Part shown: in pieces, positions 7,972 to 17,042 of the stretch
Position numbering within the stretch: the stretch's first letter is position 1
Layout of the letters: each line of letters begins with the position of its first letter
DNA from: Bacillota bacterium
GTDB taxonomy: Bacteria; Bacillota; Clostridia; Acetivibrionales; JAEZXR01
NCBI GenBank assembly: GCA_023419605.1
Contig: JAEZXR010000143.1
Span: forward strand, 62,001-126,000
Length of the DNA: 64,000 nucleotides
Reading direction: 5' to 3'
The notes under the pieces: generated by a model
The model's input: only the letters and a program-made list of their open reading frames with translations
What the model was told of the DNA's origin: nothing
Database searches by the model: none
Made by a program: the position numbers and the translations under genes

Positions 7972-9195
7972 TCAGCCCGGAGTACTCATCCTCCGGGCTT
8001 TTATCCTGTCTATGGCGGAAGCACAGGCAATTGCCATGAAAGGCATTACCGGAAGCCTGTAGCGGGATTGAATATAAAATAACGAAGTCAGTCCGAAAAA
8101 GTATAAAATAAATCCCAGCAGCAGCCATCCTTTTCTGCTTTTCAGGAATATGGGCATCCCGTATAACGCCATTATGAAAAATGCAATATTGCTTGCCTGG
8201 AATATGTATTTCAAAAGAGGCAGCCCAAAAATAAAATTCTCCTTCATATACCGGGCAATGACCCAGTCAAGCTCTCCTATGTCAAAGCCGATAAAAAGAG
8301 CCGCCCTCCATAAGGTCAATGCCGCTGTTTTCACAGGATTTGAAAGGATATACTTTACAGCCGCCTCCTTTAATATCCGGTCATTCTCATAATCGTTATC
8401 TCCTGCATCATTCAAGGGGTCGGAGGTAATATCCACAAAAAATCCGTTGGCTCTGTCATGATTCCCGATATACAGGTTAACTCCTCCAAGGGTGTCTACG
8501 GGGATGAACTGATGGTACAGCCTATAGTTTCGCAGGACCCAGGGGGATAGAACCAGACAAAAAACAACTGCATAGAGCAGCGAATTCCGAATCCGGACCT
8601 CCTTCCCCTGATTTCGGGCAAATAGAATATACACTGCCGGCAAAATAAATAACAACAAAAGGGTAATAGACCGGGTCAGGGTGGATAAGCCCATAAAAAG
8701 GCCGCAGACTGCAAAACAGGCACGTTTGTGGTTTTCGAATCCCTTCAGGTACATGTATACACCCGTCAGCATTACAAAAAGGAACAGCGTTTCCGCCAGC
8801 AGAACCCCCGAATACAAAGTCAGTGGCCAGTAAAGAAGGCTTGCTGCTGCACTTAGTACTCCCAACCTCTCCCCACCTATACTCCGTGCGATGCAATAGA
8901 TTAAAAAGGTATTTGCAGTCCCTAAAACACACTGCACCAGATATACGGGTATAAAATCATGCTGGAAAATACGATACACCAGAGCAAGGAACGACGGGTA
9001 TAGAGGCGGATGATAGGCACTGATGGAAAAATAGCCTTTATTCAGTATACTGACTGCATATGCGTCATAGGACGTGATATCCACAAAGAGGGCTTTGTTA
9101 TTGCCCAGGGAAAAGAGCAGGCGAAGGCAGATGGACAGCAAAAGAATTCCGTAGAGGCTTCCATGTTTTTTTATATGAATCATAAAACTACGCAC
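7972..9195 (-). CDS. Multi-pass membrane glycosyltransferase, GT39/GT83-like
   Basis: This 407-residue protein is almost entirely membrane helices and resembles the PMT/ArnT group that transfers sugars from polyprenyl-phosphate donors at the outer membrane face. The N-terminal loop YHPPLYPSF near residue 66 and VLSPWVLRNYRLYHQFIPV near residue 220 are typical of such enzymes. GTG at 9195 is preferred: AGGAG lies about nine bases upstream, and the 46 codons before it read as unlikely basic sequence. It ends inside the terminator of the convergent GT2 gene. The acceptor (lipid, teichoic polymer or protein) is unknown. Confidence 0.75.
   Translation of the reverse strand: MRSFMIHIKKHGSLYGILLLSICLRLLFSLGNNKALFVDITSYDAYAVSILNKGYFSISAYHPPLYPSFLALVYRIFQHDFIPVYLVQCVLGTANTFLIYCIARSIGGERLGVLSAAASLLYWPLTLYSGVLLAETLFLFVMLTGVYMYLKGFENHKRACFAVCGLFMGLSTLTRSITLLLLFILPAVYILFARNQGKEVRIRNSLLYAVVFCLVLSPWVLRNYRLYHQFIPVDTLGGVNLYIGNHDRANGFFVDITSDPLNDAGDNDYENDRILKEAAVKYILSNPVKTAALTLWRAALFIGFDIGELDWVIARYMKENFIFGLPLLKYIFQASNIAFFIMALYGMPIFLKSRKGWLLLGFILYFFGLTSLFYIQSRYRLPVMPFMAIACASAIDRIKARRMSTPG
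7974..8003 (+). terminator. Terminator of the GT2 gene at 6677
   Basis: AGCCCGGAG (7974-7982) pairs with CTCCGGGCT (7991-7999), followed by TTTT. It overlaps the last codons of the convergent minus-strand gene. Confidence 0.75.
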
Positions 9196-9470
9196 AAAGG
9201 CATCTCTCCTGTCAAAAGTATCGGTAGTTTTATTATTGCCGTCCGATTCCCCTTCTATAGCTATCCTGCGCTGAAATAAACAAATCCAGCGGCAACCGTC
9301 CCGGATCTGAGGCCTTTTACCGCTGGAAGCCATGGCTGTCTGCTGTTTAAAAACCTTTCACCCTTCACTTCTGATGGTTTTGCTGCAAAAATGATGCTGG
9401 AATCAGAATTCATAGGGATTGTTTCCGGAATTTATGAGAAATCCGCCTAACTTTCTCGCTGCGTTGCACA

Positions 9471-9513
9471 AAAAAGGTTCTCTATGGGTTTAGAACCCAT
9501 AGAGAACCTTTTT
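9471..9513. terminator. Perfect 20-bp-stem bidirectional terminator
   Basis: AAAAAGGTTCTCTATGGGTT (9471-9490) is the exact complement of 9494-9513, with a three-base loop and T runs on both strands. It can end the SGNH esterase transcript (minus strand). Confidence 0.8.
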
Positions 9514-9567
9514 GTATACAACATTCTTGATTTATTTTTACATTTTCCTATTAGAAGCCATGTTTCT

Positions 9568-10200
9568 CTATAGCGCTCCCACAGTCTTCAACCAGGCATT
9601 GGCAATCAAAACATGTCCTGCCTGTGTCGGGTGTACACCGTCTGCTGCCCAGAAAGCCGACTCACGTTTTACACTGGCCTGGGCAAAAATTCCATCCAAC
9701 GGTATATATAAAGTGTTAAACTCTCTTGCTATATTTCTAGCCGCCTGAATCTTTGGATCCAGATCTTCCCTCCAGACCTTCCGATCCTCGGGATGAGGAA
9801 GAACAAAGGGCTCCAGCAGTATGATTTTTGCATTCAGGTTCTCCTTAATCTGTGTCAGCAGATCCCTGTAACCGGATTCATATTTCTCTACCGGGGTAGG
9901 ATCGTTACGGTCATACCTTCTCCAGCAATCATTGATTCCGATTAATATGGAAACCCAATCCGGCTTCAAATCGAGGCAGTCCTGCTTCCATCTTCCCTGC
10001 AAATCTACAACCCTGTTCCCACTGATTCCCTTGTTTATGAACCGTACATTCTTTTCCGGATACAGTGCAGAAAACCATGCCGCCGCCATATTGGCGTAGC
10101 CGCCTCCCAAGCTGTCTTCGTTATCCCGTACGCGGCCGCAATCGGTGATACTGTCCCCCTGAAAAAGTACAACTGCATTGTCCTGAATAAGTGATGCCAT
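9568..10200 (-). CDS. SGNH/GDSL-type esterase
   Basis: This is a 210-residue hydrolase of the SGNH fold, likely removing acyl groups from a polysaccharide. Block I is FQGDSITD (residues 13-20, catalytic Ser), block II the Gly in GISGNRVVD, block III GINDCW (Asn) and block V DGVHPTQAGH (Asp and His). There is no signal peptide, so action is cytosolic or export is unclassical. ATG at 10200 follows TAGGAGG with eight bases between. Its place between two GT2 genes suggests a role in polysaccharide modification, which is inference. Rhamnogalacturonan acetylesterase-type proteins are the closest group I can name. Confidence 0.83.
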   Translation of the reverse strand: MASLIQDNAVVLFQGDSITDCGRVRDNEDSLGGGYANMAAAWFSALYPEKNVRFINKGISGNRVVDLQGRWKQDCLDLKPDWVSILIGINDCWRRYDRNDPTPVEKYESGYRDLLTQIKENLNAKIILLEPFVLPHPEDRKVWREDLDPKIQAARNIAREFNTLYIPLDGIFAQASVKRESAFWAADGVHPTQAGHVLIANAWLKTVGAL

Positions 10201-10242
10201 CCGCCTGACCTCCTACTAGTTAAAAAATGGATTTAAGTATAC

Positions 10243-10266
10243 AAAAAATGGGACAGGTTGTCCCAT
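10243..10266 (-). terminator. Terminator of the GT2 gene at 10272
   Basis: TGGGACA-GGT-TGTCCCA stem with a six-base T run on the minus strand immediately after the GT2 stop codon. Confidence 0.75.
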
Positions 10267-10271
10267 TATAG

Positions 10272-11552
10272 CTAACCGACTTTTTCCAGTTTTTCAATCT
10301 CCGAGATATCCATCGCCCTTGTGTGCAAGGTATGGACCCATTCCCTCTTATGCCTGTGGATAAAGCCCTGTATGATGATGGGTACCCACGTGAGGCTGTA
10401 CAACGGGAATACTATATAATAGGCCGCTACCTTGGCGGTCAGCTTCCCCTCTATATAGACAAAAACAATATAAATATACGTAGCAACCAAGGTAATCACC
10501 GCAAAGAGCCACAACGGCATATTAAAAGGTGTAACCAGTTGCTCGGGGGACACCGCAAGTTTTACCAATGACCCCAGCGCGACAATGGCGTTAAATACAA
10601 TGATAAAAGGCTGTATAAGATATAATGCACTATCAAAGGCAACCATATCTCTTTCCTTTACAAACTTAACCAGCAGGTCCTTTAAAAACCTTTCTGCACA
10701 GTCGCAATGTCCTTGCATCCAGCGTTTGCGCTGCCTCCAGGACTGTTTTAACTTCAACGGCTTCTCATCATAAACCTTTGCATCATGAGCCCAGGCTACA
10801 CGCATGCCTTTTAAAACCAGCTTCAACGAAAATTCCAAATCCTCCGTAAGACAGGTAGCTCCCCAACCGATCTCCTTTAACACCTGGGTTGACATAACAA
10901 ATCCAGTTCCACCCAATGCACAGTTTAACCCCAGGTAGTGACGGGGTAACTGGAAAAGCCGGTTGCTGATCCAATAGGACAGGGAGTAATTTCCCGATAC
11001 CCAGGTATCATGAGGATTCTTACTATCCAAATAGCCTTGAACCACCTTATGCCCTAGGCTCAACTGCTTGTTCATTTCCATAAGGAAGTTGGTAGACACC
11101 AGGTTATCGGCATCCAGGATGCAAATCGCGTCGTACTGCTCCTCCATATCAAAAAGCTTTTTAAACATCCATTCCAGGGAAAAACCCTTTCCTTTTTTTA
11201 CCTCATCAAACCGTTCATATACCTTGGCACCATTGTCACGTGCGATTTTTGCCGTGTTATCATTGCAATTATCTGCAATAACAAAAACCTCATACATTTC
11301 TTTGGGATATTTTAACCGTTTTAGGTTTCGGACAATTCCGCTGATAACATTTTCTTCATTGTGTGCAGCAACAAGAATGGCAAACTTATGTACCGGAGGG
11401 AAATTTTCAGCACTCTGTTCCTTTCTTCTTACCCATCCAAATATGGATATTATAAAATAATACGCAGCTACAACCACCAAAGCTCCCTGTGATATCACTT
11501 CTATACTGTGCATTATGGAATGCAACCAATATGAGACGTTTTCAGTAGGCAT
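10272..11552 (-). CDS. Membrane glycosyltransferase family 2, paralogue of the gene at 6677
   Basis: This is a 426-residue processive-type GT2 with N-terminal hydrophobic helices (residues 10-45), VAAHNEEN, LDADN (DxD), CLTEDLEF (TED) and QRKRWMQGH (QxxRW), then C-terminal membrane helices. Long stretches are shared with the 6677 protein, such as MNKQLSLGHKV and GWGATCLTEDLEF, so the two arose by duplication. ATG at 11552 is chosen because AGAGGGAG lies eight bases before it; an ATG at 11582 has no site. It is flanked by its own promoter candidate and terminator. The pair may make one polymer or two different ones; this cannot be decided here. Confidence 0.87.
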   Translation of the reverse strand: MPTENVSYWLHSIMHSIEVISQGALVVVAAYYFIISIFGWVRRKEQSAENFPPVHKFAILVAAHNEENVISGIVRNLKRLKYPKEMYEVFVIADNCNDNTAKIARDNGAKVYERFDEVKKGKGFSLEWMFKKLFDMEEQYDAICILDADNLVSTNFLMEMNKQLSLGHKVVQGYLDSKNPHDTWVSGNYSLSYWISNRLFQLPRHYLGLNCALGGTGFVMSTQVLKEIGWGATCLTEDLEFSLKLVLKGMRVAWAHDAKVYDEKPLKLKQSWRQRKRWMQGHCDCAERFLKDLLVKFVKERDMVAFDSALYLIQPFIIVFNAIVALGSLVKLAVSPEQLVTPFNMPLWLFAVITLVATYIYIVFVYIEGKLTAKVAAYYIVFPLYSLTWVPIIIQGFIHRHKREWVHTLHTRAMDISEIEKLEKVG

Positions 11553-11590
11553 TTCTAAAACTCCCTCTAAAAAAATTTGCATACCTATTT

Positions 11591-11619
11591 AAAGTACCCT
11601 ATATTAAAATATTTGGCAA
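11591..11619 (-). promoter_or_regulatory. Candidate promoter of the GT2 gene at 10272
   Basis: TTGCCA (11614-11619) and TACTTT (11591-11596) on the minus strand with a 17-base spacer. The rest of 11553-11893 holds AT-rich sequence with a small palindrome AACCAA...TTGGTT at 11630-11647 and the clpC terminator; no gene is seen. Confidence 0.45.
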
Positions 11620-11801
11620 GTATTATTTTAACCAAAAATGATTGGTTTTAAGCCTTAATATTTTACTATCGGCGGAATATCTCCATTATTGTGTATCAAG
11701 TTGCTCTTAGACTGCATTGCCTTTAATTGCCATGCTATTTTTATTGATTGAATTCTTTCATTATATACCTTTATTTTACCACACCTTATGAGAAAATGTC
11801 C

Positions 11802-11841
11802 AAAATAAAACAGCCCCCAATCCTTCCAATCGGGAGCTGTT
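11802..11841 (-). terminator. Terminator of clpC
   Basis: AACAGCTCCC pairs with GGGGGCTGTT on the minus strand (one T-G pair), followed by TTTATTTT. Confidence 0.75.
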
Positions 11842-11893
11842 GCTTATCTGACCCAAATAGCCCATTCGGCCTGCTCTATAATTTTACGTCGCC

Positions 11894-14323
11894 TTATTTC
11901 TTAACCAAAACCAGGTCATCCTTCTCTACATCCACATACACATGATCGCCGGTTTTTACCTTGCTCTCCAGCATTTCCTCTGCAAGCCGGTCTTCCACCA
12001 TATTCTGAATCGCTCTTCTCAAAGGTCTTGCTCCAAAGATAGGGTCAAAACCCTTTTTAGCGAGGAAGGTTTTTGCAGTATCCGAAACCTCGATGGTGAT
12101 GGCATTTTGTTTCAGCCGTTTAGCCAGGCTATCAATCATAAGGCTTACGATCTGCTTGATATCCTCTTCACTTAAGGGATGGAATACGATGATCTCATCC
12201 ACTCTGTTCAGGAACTCAGGGCGGAAGGTCCTCTTCAACTCTCCCATGACATTGCTCTTCATATCCTCATAATTCCGGGCGCTTTCATCTCCGGTAGAGA
12301 ATCCGAGGCGCTTCGGCTCCGTAATGAGTCTGGCACCCACATTGGAAGTCATGATGATGACTGTATTTCTGAAGTCAACGGTTCTTCCCTGGGAATCCGT
12401 AAGCCGGCCATCTTCCAGAATCTGAAGCAGCATGTTAAATACGTCGGGGTGCGCTTTCTCGATTTCATCAAAGAGCACTACGGAATACGGCTTTCTCCGT
12501 ACCTTCTCCGTCAGCTGGCCGCCCTCTTCATATCCTACATACCCCGGAGGCGAACCTACCAGTCGGGATACACTGTGCTTTTCCATATATTCGGACATAT
12601 CGATCCGGATCATGGCATTTTCATCACCAAACATGGATTCTGCCAGCGCCTTCGTAAGCTCGGTCTTACCCACACCGGTAGGCCCGAGGAAAATAAAGGA
12701 GCCTACGGGGCGTTTCGGGTCCTTCAATCCAACCCTTCCTCGCCGGATCGCTTTGGATATGGCCTTCACCGCTTCTTCCTGGCCGATTACCCTTACATGA
12801 AGCGTCTCTTCCATCTTCAAGAGCCTTTCGGACTCTTCTTCGGCCAATCTTTTTACAGGGATACCCGTCCAACTGGCAACGATCTCTGCGATTTCCTCTT
12901 CCGTAACGGTATCTGTCTTCGTCTGATTGCTCTGCTGCCAGCTGTTCTTCATTTTATCCAGTTCGTTTTTTGCCTCCTGCTCTTCATCCCGTATACGGGC
13001 CGCCTTCTCAAATTCCTGGCAGACAATGGCATCTTCCTTTTCCTTTCGGAGCTTTTCAACCCTCTCCTCCAGCTTTTTAAGATCGGGAGGCGCGGTAAAG
13101 GATTTCAGCCTCACTCTGGATGCAGCTTCGTCGATGAGGTCGATGGCTTTGTCCGGCAGGAACCGGTCGGTGATATACCGATCAGATAATTTCACAGCGG
13201 CATCAAGGGCCTCATCCGTAATCTTAACCCTGTGATGCGCTTCGTATTTATCCCTTACACCCTTTAGGATTTCAATAGCTTCCTCCTTGCTGGGCTCCCC
13301 TACGGTGATGGGCTGGAAACGCCGCTCCAGCGCCGCATCCTTTTCAACATGCTTCCTATATTCATCCAATGTTGTAGCACCGATGACCTGTATCTCCCCT
13401 CTCGCCAGAGAAGGTTTCAGGATATTGGAAGCATCGATGGCACCTTCGGCGGCACCGGCTCCGATAATGGTATGCATTTCATCGATAAAGAGGATGACAT
13501 TGCCGGATTTTCTTATTTCCTCCATGGCTTTTTTGAGCCGTTCTTCAAATTCGCCCCGGTATTTGGCACCTGCTACCATGGAAGAAAGATCCAGCGTTAC
13601 CACCCGCTTGTCTTTAAGAATTTCGGGAATATTTCCTTCCACGATCTTCTGGGCCAGTCCCTCTGCGATAGCGGTCTTACCTACTCCAGGCTCACCGATG
13701 AGGCAGGGGTTGTTTTTGGTTCTCCGGCTCAGAATCTGTATCACTCTTTCGATTTCCGTATCACGGCCCACTACAGGGTCGAATTTACCTTCCCTGGCCA
13801 TTTCCGTGAGGTCCCGGCCAAACTGGTTCAATGTCGGAGTGCTGCTGTGCGCTGCGTTATTTCTCGGAGCTCCCGTAGAACCGGGCGCCTCTTCACTTAG
13901 CATTCTTACGATTTCAGCAAAGAGCTTCTGCGGGTCTACCCCAAGGTCCATCAGAATCCTGACGGCTACACTCTCGCCTTCCTTCATGATTCCCAACAGC
14001 ATATGTTCCGTGCCGATATAGCTATGTCCCATTCTCCTTGCTTCCTTGAAGCTGAGCTCGAGCACTCTTTTTGTTCTCGGTGTAAAGCCCAAGGGCTGCT
14101 GTCCCGGCTGTTCACCCTTCCCGATTAATTCTTCTATTTCCTTTAAAATTTTCTCCTCTGTCACCCCCTGGCTTTGTAAAACTCTGGCTCCGACACCGCT
14201 TCCCTCTTTCACCAGTCCGAGCAGCAGATGTTCCGTACCTACATAATTATGCCCAAGATTCATAGCACTTTCCTGTGAGTAAGCGATGGCTTTTTCCGCT
14301 TTCTCGGTGAAACGTCCATACAT
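11894..14323 (-). CDS. clpC: ATP-dependent Clp protease ATPase subunit ClpC
   Basis: This is a class I Hsp100 unfoldase that feeds proteins, including McsB-phosphorylated ones, to ClpP. The 809 residues contain the double Clp N-domain (1-145), the first AAA module with Walker A GEPGVGKT near 210, a UVR-type middle domain (VCQEFEKAARIRDEE near 425), and the second AAA module with GPTGVGKT near 545 and a C-terminal ClpP-binding region. ATG at 14323 follows GGAG with eight bases between; the upstream GTG and ATG codons are too close to it. Length equals the family norm (about 810). It is the last gene of the ctsR operon, but 430 bases of repeat-rich DNA separate it from mcsB. Confidence 0.96.
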   Translation of the reverse strand: MYGRFTEKAEKAIAYSQESAMNLGHNYVGTEHLLLGLVKEGSGVGARVLQSQGVTEEKILKEIEELIGKGEQPGQQPLGFTPRTKRVLELSFKEARRMGHSYIGTEHMLLGIMKEGESVAVRILMDLGVDPQKLFAEIVRMLSEEAPGSTGAPRNNAAHSSTPTLNQFGRDLTEMAREGKFDPVVGRDTEIERVIQILSRRTKNNPCLIGEPGVGKTAIAEGLAQKIVEGNIPEILKDKRVVTLDLSSMVAGAKYRGEFEERLKKAMEEIRKSGNVILFIDEMHTIIGAGAAEGAIDASNILKPSLARGEIQVIGATTLDEYRKHVEKDAALERRFQPITVGEPSKEEAIEILKGVRDKYEAHHRVKITDEALDAAVKLSDRYITDRFLPDKAIDLIDEAASRVRLKSFTAPPDLKKLEERVEKLRKEKEDAIVCQEFEKAARIRDEEQEAKNELDKMKNSWQQSNQTKTDTVTEEEIAEIVASWTGIPVKRLAEEESERLLKMEETLHVRVIGQEEAVKAISKAIRRGRVGLKDPKRPVGSFIFLGPTGVGKTELTKALAESMFGDENAMIRIDMSEYMEKHSVSRLVGSPPGYVGYEEGGQLTEKVRRKPYSVVLFDEIEKAHPDVFNMLLQILEDGRLTDSQGRTVDFRNTVIIMTSNVGARLITEPKRLGFSTGDESARNYEDMKSNVMGELKRTFRPEFLNRVDEIIVFHPLSEEDIKQIVSLMIDSLAKRLKQNAITIEVSDTAKTFLAKKGFDPIFGARPLRRAIQNMVEDRLAEEMLESKVKTGDHVYVDVEKDDLVLVKK

Positions 14324-14427
14324 ATTCATCACTCCAATCTACATAATTGAGAATTGAAAATTGAAAATTGAGAATTATCAATTGCCAATTATCAACTCGT
14401 TTGTTTTTTATATTTTTATCCATTCAT

Positions 14428-14449
14428 CTATGGATACAAGTATCCATAG
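14428..14449. repeat. Perfect short palindrome upstream of clpC
   Basis: CTATGGATAC-AA-GTATCCATAG, ten-base arms around AA, about 105 bases before the clpC start. It could be an operator or part of the adjacent element. Confidence 0.4.
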
Positions 14450-14459
14450 TATTGACAAT

Positions 14460-14698
14460 CCGTTACTATTTAAACTACGGTTCGTAATTGGACCCATCCC
14501 CCTACCCCCTTCCCGAGGAAGGGAATACTTTTTTTGGCCGCTGGAGCGGCCAACAGGGGACCCGTGAGGCAGTGCTACGGTAGCCCTTCTTCCAAAGGGG
14601 GTGACAGGATGCTTAACATCCGTCATTAGGGGGAATGCCCCCTATGAGTAGACCTAGCCCCCTGTACCCCCGGATTACGAATTAAAATATTTAAACGG
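14460..14698. repeat. 239-bp GC-rich element with imperfect terminal inverted repeats
   Basis: The left end CCGTT...TTTAAAC...TTCGTAAT is mirrored by ATTACGAATT...TTTAAACGG at the right. The interior is C/G-run-rich with several hairpins (TTCCC/GGGAA, GGCCGCT/AGCGGCC). It has no coding potential and is flanked on both sides by AATTGAGAATTG-type microrepeats (14345-14395 and 14745-14775, inverted). Confidence 0.55.
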
Positions 14699-14755
14699 TT
14701 CCCTGTAGAGCAGGTACATTTGAGAATCTACAACCCCTGATTCCATTTTCCATTC

Positions 14756-15790
14756 TCAATTCTCAATTTTCAACTGCTTTCTCACCGTCTCTGCCCTTTG
14801 AATATCTCTTTCATCCGGGCTCAGGTTTTTCCCTACCCGCTTTTGGAGATAGGCCGGCTGAATCAACAGCATGACCTCGTTAATTTTTTCAATGGGTATG
14901 TCTTTTATAATGCCCATTTCCACACCCAACCGAATATCCGAAAGCAATTTAAGACTTTCCTCCGTTGAGATAATTCTGGCATGGGTAAGGATTCCCAGGG
15001 ATCGAAAAACCTTATCTTCCAGCCGCTGCGGGTTCTGTACGTAGAGTTCGCCCCGGAGCGTCCGTTCCTGCTCCATGATTTGGCTCGTTATATTTGTCAT
15101 GTTTGAGATAATTTCATCTTCCGTCATCCCCAGCGTAACCTGGTTGGATATCTGGAACATATTTCCCGCCGCTTCACTGTGCTCCCCATAGAGCCCGCGA
15201 ACTGCCACCCCCAGTTTACCGCAAGCTTCCAGTACCCTTCCGATATATCCGGTCATGGTAAGCGCCGGGAGATGAAGCATCGCAGAAGCACGTATTCCTG
15301 TACCGATGTTGGTAGAGCAGCAGGTAAGATATCCGTATTGTTTGCTGAATGCAAAATCAATTTTCTCTTCCAATAGAGTATCCAGCTTCCCGCAGAGGTT
15401 CCAGGCCTTATTCAGCTGCAGCCCCGGGAACAGGCATTGGATTCGCAGGTGGTCCTCTTCGTTCACCATGACACTGATTTTTTCATCCTTGCTTATGATG
15501 GCAGCGCTGCTCACCCTGCTTTCCAAGAGATTGGGACTGATCAGATGCTTTTCCATCAATATCTGCCTGTCAACAGGAGGCAGCTCCTGCATATTCATGT
15601 AAACAAAGTTTTTTGTTGCTGAACTGCTGCTTCCCTGGATAACATCCTTTACCTTGGATAAAACACTCTCCGCCTGCTCTTTGGTCATGCGGTAGGGAAA
15701 CGGGTATTCCTTAAAGTTTCGTGCCAGCCTGACCCGGCTGCTAACCACTACATCGGATTCAGGACCTTTGTCAATATACCATCTTCCCAT
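14756..15790 (-). CDS. mcsB: Protein arginine kinase McsB
   Basis: McsB phosphorylates arginines on misfolded proteins and on CtsR, marking them for ClpCP. The 344-residue protein is of the guanidino-kinase fold: VSSRVRLARN near residue 16, VNEEDHLRIQ near 112, and the active-site loop LTCCSTNIGTG near 158, where the more usual CPTN reads CSTN but keeps the Cys. The ERDIQRAETVR segment near the C-terminus corresponds to the phosphoarginine-binding region. ATG at 15790 has AGGGGG seven bases upstream and lies 11 bases after the mcsA stop, indicating translational linkage. Assignment is firm. Confidence 0.95.
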   Translation of the reverse strand: MGRWYIDKGPESDVVVSSRVRLARNFKEYPFPYRMTKEQAESVLSKVKDVIQGSSSSATKNFVYMNMQELPPVDRQILMEKHLISPNLLESRVSSAAIISKDEKISVMVNEEDHLRIQCLFPGLQLNKAWNLCGKLDTLLEEKIDFAFSKQYGYLTCCSTNIGTGIRASAMLHLPALTMTGYIGRVLEACGKLGVAVRGLYGEHSEAAGNMFQISNQVTLGMTEDEIISNMTNITSQIMEQERTLRGELYVQNPQRLEDKVFRSLGILTHARIISTEESLKLLSDIRLGVEMGIIKDIPIEKINEVMLLIQPAYLQKRVGKNLSPDERDIQRAETVRKQLKIEN

Positions 15791-15801
15791 AAAAAATCCC
15801 C

Positions 15802-16305
15802 CTATCCCATTCCTGCTTCCATACTCTTGATTTTATCCCGCAGCTCCGCCGCCTTCTCGTATTCCTCCCGGCGTATGGCATCATTCAGCAGCCCCTTCAG
15901 CTTCTCAACCTCCTGCGAAGCCTTTATGCTTTTGGATACTTTTTCAGGAACCTTCCCGTTATGCTGCAAGGTTCCATGCACTCTTTTAATGAGGGGATTC
16001 AACCTTTCACCAAAAACCTCATAGCAATTTCCACAGCCCAGTTTACCCAGCTTTTGAAACTCTTCATACCGCATCCCGCACTGCTGGCACTGGATTTCCT
16101 GCAGATCCTGCAGGGCACGGCGCTCATCACTTACAAAGCCCATGAATCCTGAGAAAAAATCATTGAGGCTCATCGGGGAACTAATGGTAAATTGTTTTTT
16201 ATCTTTCGCACATTGTTCACAGAGATATTTCTCCACTTTAGTATTGTTCACTACCTGTGTAAAATGAACAGTAGCAGCTCTCTTCTGACAACTTTCGCAT
16301 AACAT
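15802..16305 (-). CDS. mcsA: McsA, activator of the McsB arginine kinase
   Basis: This 167-residue zinc-binding protein activates McsB and modulates CtsR. It has an N-terminal CESC...CEQC pair, a second CQQC...CGNC pair near residue 80, and a C-terminal UVR motif (LNDAIRREEYEKAAELRDKI) as in ClpC. ATG at 16305 (MLCESCQKRA) is preferred because AAGGGGTG lies upstream at normal spacing; a TTG 21 bases further up has no site. It is the second gene of the ctsR operon, after a 242-bp gap that contains a structured 97-bp element. Confidence 0.94.
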   Translation of the reverse strand: MLCESCQKRAATVHFTQVVNNTKVEKYLCEQCAKDKKQFTISSPMSLNDFFSGFMGFVSDERRALQDLQEIQCQQCGMRYEEFQKLGKLGCGNCYEVFGERLNPLIKRVHGTLQHNGKVPEKVSKSIKASQEVEKLKGLLNDAIRREEYEKAAELRDKIKSMEAGMG

Positions 16306-16345
16306 ATTCTTCACCCCTTTGGGCAATTGGCAATTGACAGGTACG

Positions 16346-16442
16346 GATAACGAACTTTAAAGTTGAATTTACTCCGCCGAAAACCCTCCCAACTGCCGGC
16401 TGTTTTTCGGCTCCGATTTATTAAGGTGTAAAGTTCGTTATC
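16346..16442. repeat. 97-bp structured element, type A copy 1
   Basis: Terminal inverted repeats GATAACGAACTTTA...TAAAGTTCGTTATC enclose an internal hairpin (GCCGAAAA.../...TTTTCGGC). The reverse complement of 57206-57302 is the same length and matches with about eight differences by eye. It sits between ctsR and mcsA and is flanked by CAATTGACA microrepeats. Confidence 0.8.
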
Positions 16443-16547
16443 TATAACAATTGACAATTTTTATTAATAAATATTTTGGTTGCTTCCATACAGTATATTA
16501 AGGTAACGCTAAAGAATTACTTCCACTTTTGTACTGTCAACCGCCAA

Positions 16548-17006
16548 TTACACCAGCAGGCTTATAAGCATATTTTTTAATATGCTCGCACGCAGCAGAT
16601 CTCTCTTGGGGATTGGAATATTTCCCAGAACTTTGTCGCTCACTGCCGCTTTTAGCAAAAGCCCTTCCCGTACAGATATGGCATCATAATCAATGAAATT
16701 ATTGATAAAGGCTTCTGCGGATTGCTGGGATATACTGTCTCCCATGGACATCACAATATGCATCAGGTAATTCCCTTTGGAATTCATATTGACCCGTTTA
16801 ATACGGATATGTCCGCCCCCGCCCCTTCGGCTCTCGACATAATAGCCTCGATCATTGGTAAACCGTGTAGCGATCACATAATTGATCTGGGAAGGAACAC
16901 AGTTAAAATAGTTGGCCAGCTCGTTCCTTTGTATTTCCGCCGAACCATCCGTATCATTGATCATTTGCTTAATAAATGCTTCAATTATATCACTCAGTCT
17001 CGCCAT
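16548..17006 (-). CDS. ctsR: Transcriptional repressor CtsR
   Basis: CtsR represses class III heat-shock genes and is inactivated by heat and McsB. The 152 residues begin MARLSDIIEAFIKQMINDTD and contain the winged helix-turn-helix (ELANYFNCVPSQINYVIATR) and the glycine-rich wing ESRRGGGGHIRI with the DNA-contacting Arg. ATG at 17006 has GAGGTGATAGA upstream. A CtsR operator lies just downstream of its own promoter, so the operon is autoregulated. Confidence 0.96.
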   Translation of the reverse strand: MARLSDIIEAFIKQMINDTDGSAEIQRNELANYFNCVPSQINYVIATRFTNDRGYYVESRRGGGGHIRIKRVNMNSKGNYLMHIVMSMGDSISQQSAEAFINNFIDYDAISVREGLLLKAAVSDKVLGNIPIPKRDLLRASILKNMLISLLV

Positions 17007-17042
17007 TCTATCACCTCATGGGCTTCATGCGGCCCCGCTGAT

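Noticed and set aside
12179..13189. 336-codon plus-strand ORF opposite clpC
   Set aside because: It is antisense to a clear ClpC gene and has no recognisable domain or ribosome site.
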